Below are positions 15,155-23,585 of a DNA stretch of 38,546 nt, piece after piece. This DNA comes from Chitinophagaceae bacterium (GTDB lineage Bacteria; Bacteroidota; Bacteroidia; Chitinophagales; UBA10324). The stretch covers positions 64,139 to 102,684 of the forward strand of contig CANJII010000008.1 of assembly GCA_947474435.1 (NCBI GenBank), read 5' to 3'. The translations under genes and the position numbers were made by a program. Each line of letters starts with the position of its first letter. Position 1 is the first letter of the stretch. The notes under the pieces are model-generated. The model searched no databases, had not been told where the DNA came from, and saw only the letters and a program-made list of their open reading frames with translations.

Positions 15155-17377
15155 ATGAACCGGATTAAAACAATTGGATTTTTTTTATTGTCGCTTGTAA
15201 CCGTTGTGCAAACTTTTGCGCAACAGCAAGCGACAATAAAAATTTTTGATTCTCAAAATCATCAGCCATTAACAGGAGTTGTAGTTGTTGCAGAAAATAT
15301 TTCCAACAAGCAAATTGTTGGAATTTCTGATGAAGATGGATTATCAAAACTGCAGATTCTTCCACCGTGTTCAATTACCCTTCACTTTATCGGATACAAT
15401 GAAATGAAATTTCAGTTGATTGGAAATGATACCACAATAAACCTTTCTCCGGCTGAAAATAATTTGAATGAAGTGGTTGTAACCGGCGAATACAATTTAA
15501 CAACAAGTGATAAATCGGTTTACAATATTCGGGTGATTGATGCGAAAGAAATTGAAGCCAAACAATCAAGCAGTCTGGCTGATTTATTAAATACACAATT
15601 GAATATCCGGTTGTCGCAAGACAATATTCTCGGAACAGGTTTAAGCATAAACGGATTGAATGGTCAGAACATAAAAATTCTGATTGATGGTGTTCCGGTT
15701 ATCGGAAGAGAAAACGGAAACATTGACCTCTCTCAGATTTTATTATCAACTGTTGAGCGGATTGAATTGATTGAAGGCCCCATGAGTTCGATGTACGGAA
15801 CTGATGCTATTGGCGGATTGATTAACATCATCACCAAACAAAGTTCAAAAAACACATCTGAAGGAAATGCAAATGCGTTGTATGAATCTGTTGGCCGTTA
15901 TAATTTTGATGGAAATGTTTTTTTCAAAATGGGTTCTGATCATTTCTCGGCCAACGGAGGACGAAATTTTTTCGATGGGTTCAGTAATCCTGATACCGGA
16001 AGATGGCAGCAATGGAAACCTTATGAACAACATTTTTTCGGATTGGCTTATGGTTTGAAATCTCGATTTACCGATTTGCAATTGAAGGCTGATTACTTTC
16101 ATCAAACATCACAAAACAAAGGCGAAGCTGTAATTACTCCTTATGAAGCATATGCATTTGATGAATATTATTTAACCGACCGTTGGAATATTACTTTGTT
16201 GCAATCGGTTCGACTTACACACAATCTGAAATTGGATTTAACGAATGCCTTTTCAAATTACAGCCGCATCAGAAATACTTACCGCAAAGATTTGGTTTCG
16301 CTTACTCAGGAACTAATTCCACTAACAAGCATGCAGGATTCAACTTTGTTTGAAGCATTTGCGTTCAGAGGAAGTATCAGTAAAGTATTAGCAGTAAATA
16401 ATTTCAGTTACCTCGCAGGTTACGATATCAATATTGAAAATGGAAGCGGACAAAAATTATTGAATCATAAACAGGCAATAGAAGATTATGCTGCCTTCGG
16501 AAGTTTGCAATGGAAAATAAATAAATTCACTTTGCGCCCGGCGCTTCGGTATGCTTTCAACACACGCTATTCTGAACCCATAATTCCATCGTTGAATTTT
16601 GTTTTCAATGCAAATAATAATTGGGCGTTGCGTTTAAGTTACTCACGCGGATTCAGAGCACCATCATTAAAGGAAATGGATTTATATTTTGTAGATGTCA
16701 ATCACAACATTCATGGAAATCCTGATTTGAAAGCCGAAGATTCACATCACTTTTTATTTTCAACTAACTACACTAAAAAAATTGAGCAGTCTGTTATTCA
16801 ACTTAAAGGAGCACTTGCTTACAACAACATTCACAACATCATTACACTTGCGCTTACCAATTCTTCGCAACTGTTTTACACTTACATCAACATTGATAAT
16901 TATCAAACGGCTGTTGGTTCCATTGAAGCCGATTATCAATTTCAATCATTCAGTTTCAACAGCGGATTTTCGTTAACCGGTCTGTACAATTCACTTTCAG
17001 CAACAGATAATTCTGTTCCTAAATTTTCCTATTCACCTGAATGGAACTCTCAACTTTCATTCGAACTGAAAAAACTGAACATGCAAATGAACATTCAGTT
17101 GAAAGCCACCGGAACAACACTTGGTTATGCGTTGGATGACAGTTCAAATGTGTATCAAAACCAAATCAGTTCGTACACCATGCTGGATGCCGGAATGACA
17201 AAAAATTTTCTGAAAAAAAGAATTTCAATTTCATTTGGCGGAAAAAATTTATTGAATGTGGTGAACATCAACAGCACTCTTGTTGGTGGAATTCATTCTG
17301 ACAACAACGGAACTGTTCCTAACAGTTGCGGACGATTTGCTTACATTAAACTTGCTTTTAAATTTTACAATCAATAG
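15155..17377 (+). CDS. TonB-dependent outer-membrane receptor, probable heme receptor (HmuR-like, 740 aa)
   Basis: This protein imports its ligand across the outer membrane using TonB energy. The ATG at 15155 is used; a TTG directly before it is less likely. After a signal peptide ending FAQ comes a carboxypeptidase-regulatory-like beta domain (about 25-90). A plug domain follows (about 110-235) with ILIDGVPVIG, VERIELIEGPMSSMYGTDAIGG and INIITK, and then a 22-strand-type barrel to the C-terminal phenylalanine-rich strand. FRAP at residues 500-503 and NPDL at 522-525, with His517 and His520 between them, form the FRAP/NPxL box with histidine known from heme receptors such as HmuR and HemR. 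HmuY genes lie 23 bp upstream and 17 bp downstream. Ligand: heme, with good but indirect support. Confidence 0.9.
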   Translation: MNRIKTIGFFLLSLVTVVQTFAQQQATIKIFDSQNHQPLTGVVVVAENISNKQIVGISDEDGLSKLQILPPCSITLHFIGYNEMKFQLIGNDTTINLSPAENNLNEVVVTGEYNLTTSDKSVYNIRVIDAKEIEAKQSSSLADLLNTQLNIRLSQDNILGTGLSINGLNGQNIKILIDGVPVIGRENGNIDLSQILLSTVERIELIEGPMSSMYGTDAIGGLINIITKQSSKNTSEGNANALYESVGRYNFDGNVFFKMGSDHFSANGGRNFFDGFSNPDTGRWQQWKPYEQHFFGLAYGLKSRFTDLQLKADYFHQTSQNKGEAVITPYEAYAFDEYYLTDRWNITLLQSVRLTHNLKLDLTNAFSNYSRIRNTYRKDLVSLTQELIPLTSMQDSTLFEAFAFRGSISKVLAVNNFSYLAGYDINIENGSGQKLLNHKQAIEDYAAFGSLQWKINKFTLRPALRYAFNTRYSEPIIPSLNFVFNANNNWALRLSYSRGFRAPSLKEMDLYFVDVNHNIHGNPDLKAEDSHHFLFSTNYTKKIEQSVIQLKGALAYNNIHNIITLALTNSSQLFYTYINIDNYQTAVGSIEADYQFQSFSFNSGFSLTGLYNSLSATDNSVPKFSYSPEWNSQLSFELKKLNMQMNIQLKATGTTLGYALDDSSNVYQNQISSYTMLDAGMTKNFLKKRISISFGGKNLLNVVNINSTLVGGIHSDNNGTVPNSCGRFAYIKLAFKFYNQ

Positions 17378-17394
17378 ACTTTAATTTATAAACG

Positions 17395-18447
17395 ATGATT
17401 TTGCGCTTTCGATTTTTATTTTTTGCTCTTATGGTTTCTCTGTTCGCATCTTGTTTTAAAAAAGATGAAGCAATTGTTTTACAACCACCCGGAAATGTTG
17501 AAGTGGACCAGGTTGCAATGGGTGCTGATTATGTGAATCAGATTTATTATCAGCTATCAACAAAGGAATCCTTTGTAAGCGACCACAGAAGTTGGGATTT
17601 AGCTTTTGAAACTTCAACTTCCGGATATCATATCTGGATAAATGGCAGCAATCAGATTTTTGTAGCTAATACATATAATTCAAATTTCAATTACATCAAT
17701 GACACCATCGGAGCAAACTGGAAATGGGATGCAAGCAGTTGGCATAAAGATTCTACTGCAATAGGAGATTGGGTAAACACAAATCCACCGGATCCTACTG
17801 TTGCTTCTGAAATTCCATTTAATTCAGCTCCAGGAAAAATTGAGGAAATGGAAGCATCTACAGGAGTTTATCTGATTGACCTTGGCCCTGATATGGCTGC
17901 TACTGAAAGATTTAAAAAGGCAGTGTTTGAAACAGTTGATCATTTTCAATACACATTTAAGTATTCCAATTTAGATAACTCTGATTTGCATGAAATCACT
18001 ATTCAAAAAGAACCTGCCTATGCTTATACTTATTTTAGCATTCGCAACAATAATCAGGTTGTTTATCCCGAACCCATAAAACCAAAATGGGATATTTTAT
18101 TTACACGATACCGTACCATTTTATATTCAGGGGGCACCATGCTTCATTATCCTGTAACAGGAGTTTTAATTAATCCGGAAGGATACAGTGTTGCAATAGA
18201 TTCAACAATTGAATTCAGTACAATTGATTATGCATTCGCAAAAAATTTAAACTATCAATCCAATCGCGATGTGATTGGCTATAACTGGAAACACTATTTA
18301 TTTACACCACCTTTATATGAAGTTTCGTCATACATAAATTATATTATTAAAGATAACAAAGGCTATTACTGGAAACTTCATTTCATTGGATTTAATAATG
18401 ATCAGGGAGTTAAAGGGTATCCGCAATTTGAGTATCAGCGGTTGTAA
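17395..18447 (+). CDS. HmuY-family lipoprotein (350 aa)
   Basis: A second hemophore-like protein in the same operon. The signal peptide ends in lipobox LFASC (Cys20), so it is lipid-anchored, in contrast to the T9SS-exported paralogue. The HmuY pattern is clear: VAMGADYVNQIYYQL near residue 40, HRSWDLAFETS, KPKWDILFTRY, and YNWKHYLF-type aromatic strands near the end. Homology to the first gene runs along the whole domain. It has no C-terminal sorting domain. Its last 38 bp overlap the 3' end of the oppositely oriented KirBac gene, so the two transcripts are antisense there and no separate terminator fits between them. Role: periplasm- or surface-facing heme capture or relay (inferred). Confidence 0.86.
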   Translation: MILRFRFLFFALMVSLFASCFKKDEAIVLQPPGNVEVDQVAMGADYVNQIYYQLSTKESFVSDHRSWDLAFETSTSGYHIWINGSNQIFVANTYNSNFNYINDTIGANWKWDASSWHKDSTAIGDWVNTNPPDPTVASEIPFNSAPGKIEEMEASTGVYLIDLGPDMAATERFKKAVFETVDHFQYTFKYSNLDNSDLHEITIQKEPAYAYTYFSIRNNNQVVYPEPIKPKWDILFTRYRTILYSGGTMLHYPVTGVLINPEGYSVAIDSTIEFSTIDYAFAKNLNYQSNRDVIGYNWKHYLFTPPLYEVSSYINYIIKDNKGYYWKLHFIGFNNDQGVKGYPQFEYQRL

Positions 18448-19405
18448 TTAACTCGGGCAGCTCTGCATGTTCAAAATCAGAAATACGATCAAGGTAATGA
18501 TGCGTGTATCCAGCTGCCTGATTGATTTCGAAATTTCGGATAAATTTTGCACCCCATATAATTTCATCAAAGCGATACGAAAACCGTGTGTGCACATGCT
18601 GCGAAAAAGTTTCGTCATACGCTTTTATAAAAACAAGAATCTCTACATCAGCTTTTTCTAAATCTTCTTTTGTCCATCCATATACCGGGCTCTTTTCATT
18701 TATCGGATGCACGATTGTCCACGACAAAGGAAAGAAGCGAATCATTTTCACTTCCAGTTCCATTGGATAAAATCTCCGTATCGGGCCGCCGGGTTCTTCA
18801 TTCATTAATGATATTGTAACCGACACTTCCACTTCGTTAAGAATATTGCGGCGCATGTTGGCAATGCGAAACATTAAACCTCGCTGTGTGATTTTATAAG
18901 GAGCCATTAATGCAATGGCACTATGAATAATTTTTGCCTGAGGTCTGCTGAATCTTCCATAAAGTAAACCGGTTGCCAATGCAAATGATAACAAACCAAC
19001 CAGCGATTCAACAGCGGCTACAGCACTCGCCCAAAAACCATGCGGACTGATTCTTCCATAACCAACAGTAGTGAGTGTTTGCGCACTGAAGAAAAATGCA
19101 TCCAAACATTTTGTTGACTCCGAAGTCATATCTGTTCCCGGAAAATGATTGGCGCCAATGAAAAAATAAATGGTGGCAAAAAAAGAATTGATAATTAAAA
19201 AACCAATGAACACCATCACACTGAATTTTGCCCAAGGCATCATGATGAGGTGATTGTAAATATCATAAGAACGGAAAAACGGAAGCCCGATGTTCTTTAC
19301 ATTGAAATCGCCATTCTCATTTACGGCGCGGTTGCGCTGCGCATTATTACTGAACCCGCTGTCGGTAATTTCTTTTTGATTTTGCGGAGATGATTTTTTA
19401 CTCAT
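18410..19405 (-). CDS. KirBac-type inward rectifier potassium channel
   Basis: This is an inner-membrane K+ channel subunit (tetramer by family). Residues about 60-82 form the outer helix. The pore helix and selectivity filter TTVGYGR are at 112-118. The inner helix spans about 125-150 and contains Glu133, followed by the gate region FSRPQAKI. The cytoplasmic half has the immunoglobulin-like Kir domain: GLMFRIANMRRN, EVEVSVTISL, FYPMELEVKMIRFFPLSWTIVHPI and YRFDEIIWGAKF are hallmark strands. At 331 aa it is complete; the N-terminal 40 residues are polar. It is last in a minus-strand series after gyrB and the PepSY-like gene (46 bp gap). It converges on the HmuY lipoprotein gene with a 38-bp overlap. 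Confidence 0.95.
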   Translation of the reverse strand: MSKKSSPQNQKEITDSGFSNNAQRNRAVNENGDFNVKNIGLPFFRSYDIYNHLIMMPWAKFSVMVFIGFLIINSFFATIYFFIGANHFPGTDMTSESTKCLDAFFFSAQTLTTVGYGRISPHGFWASAVAAVESLVGLLSFALATGLLYGRFSRPQAKIIHSAIALMAPYKITQRGLMFRIANMRRNILNEVEVSVTISLMNEEPGGPIRRFYPMELEVKMIRFFPLSWTIVHPINEKSPVYGWTKEDLEKADVEILVFIKAYDETFSQHVHTRFSYRFDEIIWGAKFIRNFEINQAAGYTHHYLDRISDFEHAELPELITTADTQIADTL

Positions 19406-19451
19406 GATATTTTATTAAGTAGAATAAAATTAAAATACTTTTTATAAGGTT

Positions 19452-19934
19452 TTATTCCTCCTCCACTTTACTCACAAAATTTCCATCGGCATCAAAAGAA
19501 TAGGTGAAAATTCTGCCAGTGTTTCTTACTAACGAATAATATTCAATCCCTTTCCGGGTTTCTGATTTATAATAGCCGGTAATTTTTCCACCGGCAGTAT
19601 TTGAAGTGAGATAAGTAATTGCAGCAACAGGAAATTCTTCAGGTTTCAGTTTCGTATCGGTGCTTATCCAGTCGCCCATCGCCATGGCATATAATACAGT
19701 AACAGAATGTTTGTCTAATGAAAAAGTAGTTTCCAAAAATCCGGGACCTGGTTGAATCCAAACTACAGCACCTGCAGTTGGAAATTTTTCAGCAAAATGT
19801 TTCTTAACTGTTTCCGGAATCAGTTTGTTGTCTATCGGAAGTTGTGCGAAACACTTCGATGAACTCAGTATGACAAACAATATGAAGAGTGAAAAACTAA
19901 GGACTAAGAATGCACTAAGGAGTTTTGGGTTCAT
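19452..19934 (-). CDS. Secreted PepSY-like domain protein (160 aa)
   Basis: The start is taken at the ATG at 19934 (MNPKLLSAF), which gives a standard signal peptide with cleavage after CFA. An ATG 36 bp further upstream at 19970 would add a charged leader. The mature part (about residue 30 on) has the outline of the periplasmic PepSY-like family of Bacteroidota: IPETVKKHFAEKFPTA near the start, then AVVWIQ, W-STDTKLKPEEFP and a terminal DADGNFV. The function of the family is poorly known (binding or inhibition rather than catalysis). The first ~30 codons are written in repeat-like DNA (see repeats at 19851-19875 and 19896-19960). This is odd, and the signal peptide may be recently acquired. 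It lies 92 bp downstream of gyrB. Confidence 0.72.
   Translation of the reverse strand: MNPKLLSAFLVLSFSLFILFVILSSSKCFAQLPIDNKLIPETVKKHFAEKFPTAGAVVWIQPGPGFLETTFSLDKHSVTVLYAMAMGDWISTDTKLKPEEFPVAAITYLTSNTAGGKITGYYKSETRKGIEYYSLVRNTGRIFTYSFDADGNFVSKVEEE
19851..19875. repeat. REP-like dispersed repeat fragment
   Basis: The segment reads CTTCG at 19854 and CTCAGTATGACA at 19864. It resembles a short dispersed repeat (CTTCGAC...CTCAGTATGACA) that I recall from many bacterial genomes. Here it encodes the end of the PepSY-like signal peptide (SSSKCFAQ region). Recognition is from memory and a genome count is needed. Confidence 0.4.
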
Positions 19935-19960
19935 GGTTTCGAGTTTTGAGTTAGTTACGC
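19896..19960. repeat. 7-bp-periodic array across the start and signal-peptide codons of the PepSY-like gene (about nine units)
   Basis: Heptads in near-continuous phase: ACTAAGG (19896) and ACTAAGA (19903), then from 19919 GGAGTTT, TGGGTTC, ATGGTTT, CGAGTTT, TGAGTTA and GTTACGC to 19960. The start codon at 19932-19934 lies within it. The later units are complementary in type to those at 19991-20025, so the two arrays can pair over about 12 bp. Confidence 0.65.
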
Positions 19961-19990
19961 GCTTCGGCAAATTTATTTCAGTTTATAAAA

Positions 19991-20025
19991 ACCCGAAACA
20001 ACAAACCCGAAACCCGTAACCTGAA
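19991..20025. repeat. 7-bp-periodic array between gyrB and the PepSY-like gene (five units)
   Basis: ACCCGAA at 19991 and 20005, with ACAACAA between them, then ACCCGTA (20012) and ACCTGAA (20019). The array ends 1 bp before the gyrB stop codon. Read on the minus strand it gives TTCGGGT/TACGGGT units, the same words as the array inside ubiD. Confidence 0.7.
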
Positions 20026-20026
20026 A

Positions 20027-21991
20027 TTAAATATCAAGCTTTGCATACTTCGCATGCTTCTCAATAAATTCTCTGCGAGGCGGGACATCGTCGCCCATCA
20101 GCATTGAGAAAATATGGTCCGACTCAGCGGCACTTTCAATAGATACCTGTTTCAATGTGCGTGTTTCAGGATTCATGGTGGTTGACCACAATTGTTCAGC
20201 ATTCATTTCTCCAAGACCCTTGTATCTCTGAATGCCAACTGAATCATCTTTTCCTCCACCAATTCGAGCCACGGCAGCTTTACGGTCATCATCGTTCCAG
20301 CAATATTCCTGTTCTTTTCCTTTCTTCACTAAATAAAGCGGAGGCGATGCGATATAAATGTGTCCGCGCTCAATCAGCAATTTCATGTAGCGGAAAAAGA
20401 AAGTAAGAATCAAAGTAGTGATGTGACTTCCGTCCACATCAGCATCCGTCATGATTATGATTTTATGGTAACGGAGTTTATCAATGTTCAATGCTTTGTC
20501 ATCTTCTTTTGTTCCGATACTCACACCCAATGCTGTGAAAATATTTTTTATTTCCTCGTTGTCGTAAATCTTGTGCTCCATTGCCTTCTCAACATTCAGA
20601 ATTTTTCCGCGCAATGGAAGTATCGCCTGAAATGCACGGTTACGACCTTGCTTGGCTGTACCACCCGCCGAATCTCCTTCGACTAAATAAATTTCACATT
20701 GAGAAGCATCGTTGTTTGAACAGTCGGCAAGTTTGCCGGGCAATCCACTTCCCGACATTCCGTTTTTGCGCTGAACCAATTCTCTCGCTTTGCGCGCAGC
20801 ATTTCGTGCAGTGGCTGAAAGAATTACTTTGTTCACCATCATCTTCGCCTCCTTCGGATTTTCTTCAAGGAAATGAGTAAGGAAATCGCTGACAGCAGAA
20901 TCTACTATTCCGGTTACTTCAGAATTACCGAGTTTCGATTTTGTTTGACCTTCAAATTGTGGTTCAGGAACTTTGCATGAAACAACAGCCGTTAACCCTT
21001 CACGGAAATCATCTCCGGTTACTTCAAAATTTAATTTATCTAATAATTTATTCTTATCGGCATAGGATTTAAACACGCGGGTAATAGCGCGACGAAAACC
21101 TGCAATGTGAGTTCCGCCTTCAATGGTGTTGATGTTGTTTACATATGAAAATACATTCTCGGTATAACCGGTGTTGTACTGCATGGCCACTTCCACAATC
21201 ACATTATCCTTTGTGCCTTCCATGTAAATCGGTTCAGCATTCATTGCCTCACGAGTGCCATCGAGATATTTTACAAACTCTTTCAATCCCAATTCAGAAT
21301 AAAATCTTTCGCTGAACACATTTCCGTTCTCATCAATATTTCTTTTATCAGAAAGAGTAATTGCAATTCCACGATTCAAGAAAGACAACTCGCGCATACG
21401 AGTTGCAATAGTATCATACTTGTATTCCAGAATTTTGAAGATGGAACCATCAGGTACAAAAGTTACTTCGGTTCCTGTTATAGCAGCATCGCCAACCACT
21501 TTAACCGGATACAAGGGTTTACCGATTTCATATTCCTGCATCCACTCTTTTCCATCACGAAAAACACGAACCGTAAGGTGGCTCGAAAGTGCATTCACAC
21601 AACTCACGCCTACACCATGCAATCCGCCAGAAACTTTATAAGTGTCTTTATCAAATTTTCCTCCGGCATGCAGCACAGTCATCACCACCTCAAGCGCGCT
21701 TTTATTTTCGCCTTTGTGATGTCCGGTTGGAATACCACGACCATCATCCAACACGGTGATTGAATTATCTTCATTGATGGTGACGAAAATATTTTTGCAA
21801 TATCCCGCCAGCGCTTCATCAATCGAATTGTCAACTACTTCGTAAACTAAATGGTGTAAACCGCGAAACCCGATGTCGCCGATATACATTGCCGGGCGCA
21901 TCCGAACTGCTTCTAAACCTTCGAGAACCTGAATGTTCTCCGCCGTGTATTCACTTGATTTTTTCTTTTCCAAAGTTGCTTCTTCTAACAT
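20027..21991 (-). CDS. gyrB: DNA gyrase subunit B
   Basis: The ATPase subunit of gyrase, which introduces negative supercoils with GyrA. The order of domains is complete. The GHKL ATPase begins near residue 20 with LEAVRMRPAMYIG and contains VYEVVDNSIDEALAGY, DDGRGIP and GGLHGVGVS. The transducer domain follows, with QTKSKLGN. The Toprim domain has YLVEGDSAGG, LRGKILNVEKA and MTDADVDGSHI. The protein ends with QRYKGLGEMN and PPRREFIEKHA. At 654 aa it is the short Bacteroidota form without the long E. coli insertion. The ATG at 21991 is preceded by a TAnnTTTG element. A 7-bp-periodic array begins 1 bp after its stop codon. gyrA is not in the window. Confidence 0.98.
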   Translation of the reverse strand: MLEEATLEKKKSSEYTAENIQVLEGLEAVRMRPAMYIGDIGFRGLHHLVYEVVDNSIDEALAGYCKNIFVTINEDNSITVLDDGRGIPTGHHKGENKSALEVVMTVLHAGGKFDKDTYKVSGGLHGVGVSCVNALSSHLTVRVFRDGKEWMQEYEIGKPLYPVKVVGDAAITGTEVTFVPDGSIFKILEYKYDTIATRMRELSFLNRGIAITLSDKRNIDENGNVFSERFYSELGLKEFVKYLDGTREAMNAEPIYMEGTKDNVIVEVAMQYNTGYTENVFSYVNNINTIEGGTHIAGFRRAITRVFKSYADKNKLLDKLNFEVTGDDFREGLTAVVSCKVPEPQFEGQTKSKLGNSEVTGIVDSAVSDFLTHFLEENPKEAKMMVNKVILSATARNAARKARELVQRKNGMSGSGLPGKLADCSNNDASQCEIYLVEGDSAGGTAKQGRNRAFQAILPLRGKILNVEKAMEHKIYDNEEIKNIFTALGVSIGTKEDDKALNIDKLRYHKIIIMTDADVDGSHITTLILTFFFRYMKLLIERGHIYIASPPLYLVKKGKEQEYCWNDDDRKAAVARIGGGKDDSVGIQRYKGLGEMNAEQLWSTTMNPETRTLKQVSIESAAESDHIFSMLMGDDVPPRREFIEKHAKYAKLDI

Positions 21992-22028
21992 GTTTTTATT
22001 GTTAAAATCCGGTTTTTATGATTGTGTT

Positions 22029-22036
22029 CAAAAGTA
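22029..22036 (-). promoter_or_regulatory. Probable gyrB -7 promoter element (TACTTTTG)
   Basis: Perfect TAnnTTTG on the minus strand, 37 bp upstream of the gyrB start codon. A TTCG, one base from the TTTG consensus, lies 20 bp further upstream. Confidence 0.45.
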
Positions 22037-22195
22037 GTTTTTTCATTCTTATAAAACGAATGAAAAGCAGTATTGATGAAGCTTTATTTATTCACTTTGT
22101 GTGTTGAAAAGTTGGGTGAAAAAAGTTGGTGCGTATAACACATTTTTGGTGGCACGATTCTTAATGAACAGACCTGAAAAAACTAAAATAAAATC

Positions 22196-22750
22196 ATGAA
22201 AAAATTTCGCTCTATACTTTTAATGCTTGTTTTGCCATCACTTGTTTTTGCTCAAAAAAATAAACCTGTTGCTCCTGTTTTACCTATGGATGCTGAAACT
22301 AATTTGGTCAGTTACAATGGCGTGGTTGATGCTACGGGAGTTACTCAAAAGGAGATGTATGCCCGTGCAATAAAATGGGTAAAAGAATATTATCCCATTC
22401 CAAGTTCTGTATTCCAAGTTCAGGATTCAATAAATATGAAAATTGTTTGCAAAGGAAAATTTGATGCAAAAAGAACTTTGAAAAACGGAACACAACAAAC
22501 GGGAGAGAGGATACTTTACAATTTAACTATTCAATTTAAAGAAGGAAGATACAAGTATGAAATTACTAAGGTATTGATACAAGGCGCTACCAGTATTGCA
22601 ATTGAAAAATACTTTGATGAAAATGACCCTGCCGCCGAAGACCATTTTGCAACTTTAACATCAGTAGATGAAAACCTGACCAACATTGCCAACTCTCTTA
22701 AAACAAGAATGGAACAACCAAGTGTTAAGGTAAAGAAGGATGAGTGGTAG
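22196..22750 (+). CDS. Secreted DUF4468-like protein (184 aa)
   Basis: A signal peptide (MKKFRSILLMLVLPSLVFAQ) is followed by the arrangement seen in Bacteroidota DUF4468 (TBP-like fold) proteins. This comprises an LPMDAETNLVSYNGVV opening, then MYARAIKWVKEYY, GKF, a Thr/Gly linker, and the pair YNLTIQFKEGRYKYEI(T). The role of the family is unknown. The gene is divergent from gyrB (204 bp between starts) and has its own terminator at 22773. The protein ends in a short Lys-rich tail after the folded domain. Confidence 0.8.
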   Translation: MKKFRSILLMLVLPSLVFAQKNKPVAPVLPMDAETNLVSYNGVVDATGVTQKEMYARAIKWVKEYYPIPSSVFQVQDSINMKIVCKGKFDAKRTLKNGTQQTGERILYNLTIQFKEGRYKYEITKVLIQGATSIAIEKYFDENDPAAEDHFATLTSVDENLTNIANSLKTRMEQPSVKVKKDEW

Positions 22751-22772
22751 AATATAAATTTAAAAATGATTG

Positions 22773-22806
22773 AAACGGCTTAGAAATTTCTGAGCCGTTT
22801 TTATTT
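22773..22806 (+). terminator. Rho-independent terminator of the DUF4468-like gene
   Basis: AAACGGCT (22773-22780) pairs perfectly with AGCCGTTT (22793-22800), with a 12-nt loop and a T-run to 22802. It sits between two convergent genes; the minus-strand side has a weaker T-rich tail and may also terminate there. Confidence 0.85.
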
Positions 22807-23547
22807 CTAAGGATTTAAAATTTCTGAAAGCGGTTTAAACTCTTTCGAAGTTTCAATCACCTGCTGAATAACTTTTCCTTTCTGTTTAAAAACTTTAAAC
22901 GCATGAGCATCTTTCTTGCTCGTTAATATTTTATACGAATCAGTATTCCTGATTTCAATTGCGGAACAATCATCGCACGCAATTCCAACACCGCCCTTCT
23001 TCGAAATCATTTTTCTGAAATGCGCATCGCGCTTCTCCTTCAAATAATGCGGACAAAAAGTAGTATCAACCAAATCCAATCCTTTCACCCGAATGTGTTC
23101 CCATTTTTCAGGGTGATAATAAAACATCGAATCGCTGTGCCCGAACTTAAACCAGCAGATTGCACCGGCACTTGTTCCCGCCATAATGGTTCCATTGTTC
23201 CATGCTTTCTTCAGTAAAACATCAACTCCCAATAATCGCCAGCGGCGCATCATCTTCAAAGTATTTCCACCACCAACATAAATGATATCGGCTCTTTCAA
23301 TTTTATCGTGAATTTCTTTTTTCGAAACTTTTCGCTTCAACATAAATAAGACTTCAGGTCGGCAACCTAATTTATCGCCATAAACTTTCTGAAAATTTTC
23401 CCAATACAATGGGTCATCGCTTGATGCAGTTGGAATAAATAACGCACGCGGATTTTTCTTTCCTGTTAATTTAACAATATGCTCATCAATTGACCGAGTG
23501 AAGCCTTCAATCATGCTGCCCCCGCCAATCGCAACGATTGTGCGCAT
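22807..23547 (-). CDS. Peptidase E-like (family S51) protein, cyanophycinase/dipeptidase E fold
   Basis: This is a class I glutamine amidotransferase-like serine peptidase, presumably cytoplasmic. Key features: an N-terminal VAIGGGSMI, IPTASSDDP, the YVGGGNTLKMMRRWR turn and the nucleophile elbow GTSAGAICWF, with Ser at about residue 125. CPHYLKEKRDAHFRKM supplies the conserved histidine region and GVGIACDDCSAIEI follows. By family it cleaves Asp-X dipeptides or is an uncharacterised relative; cyanophycinase proper has other neighbours. At 246 aa it is slightly longer than E. coli PepE. A tiny membrane-peptide gene lies 38 bp upstream on the same strand. Confidence 0.9.
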   Translation of the reverse strand: MRTIVAIGGGSMIEGFTRSIDEHIVKLTGKKNPRALFIPTASSDDPLYWENFQKVYGDKLGCRPEVLFMLKRKVSKKEIHDKIERADIIYVGGGNTLKMMRRWRLLGVDVLLKKAWNNGTIMAGTSAGAICWFKFGHSDSMFYYHPEKWEHIRVKGLDLVDTTFCPHYLKEKRDAHFRKMISKKGGVGIACDDCSAIEIRNTDSYKILTSKKDAHAFKVFKQKGKVIQQVIETSKEFKPLSEILNP

Positions 23548-23585
23548 TAAATGATAGTGGTGATTTCTGAAAATATAATTATTGA

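Noticed and set aside
9807-20025. CRISPR array as explanation for the regular repeats
   Set aside because: The repeats are contiguous 7-bp units without spacers, no cas genes are present, and units are degenerate.
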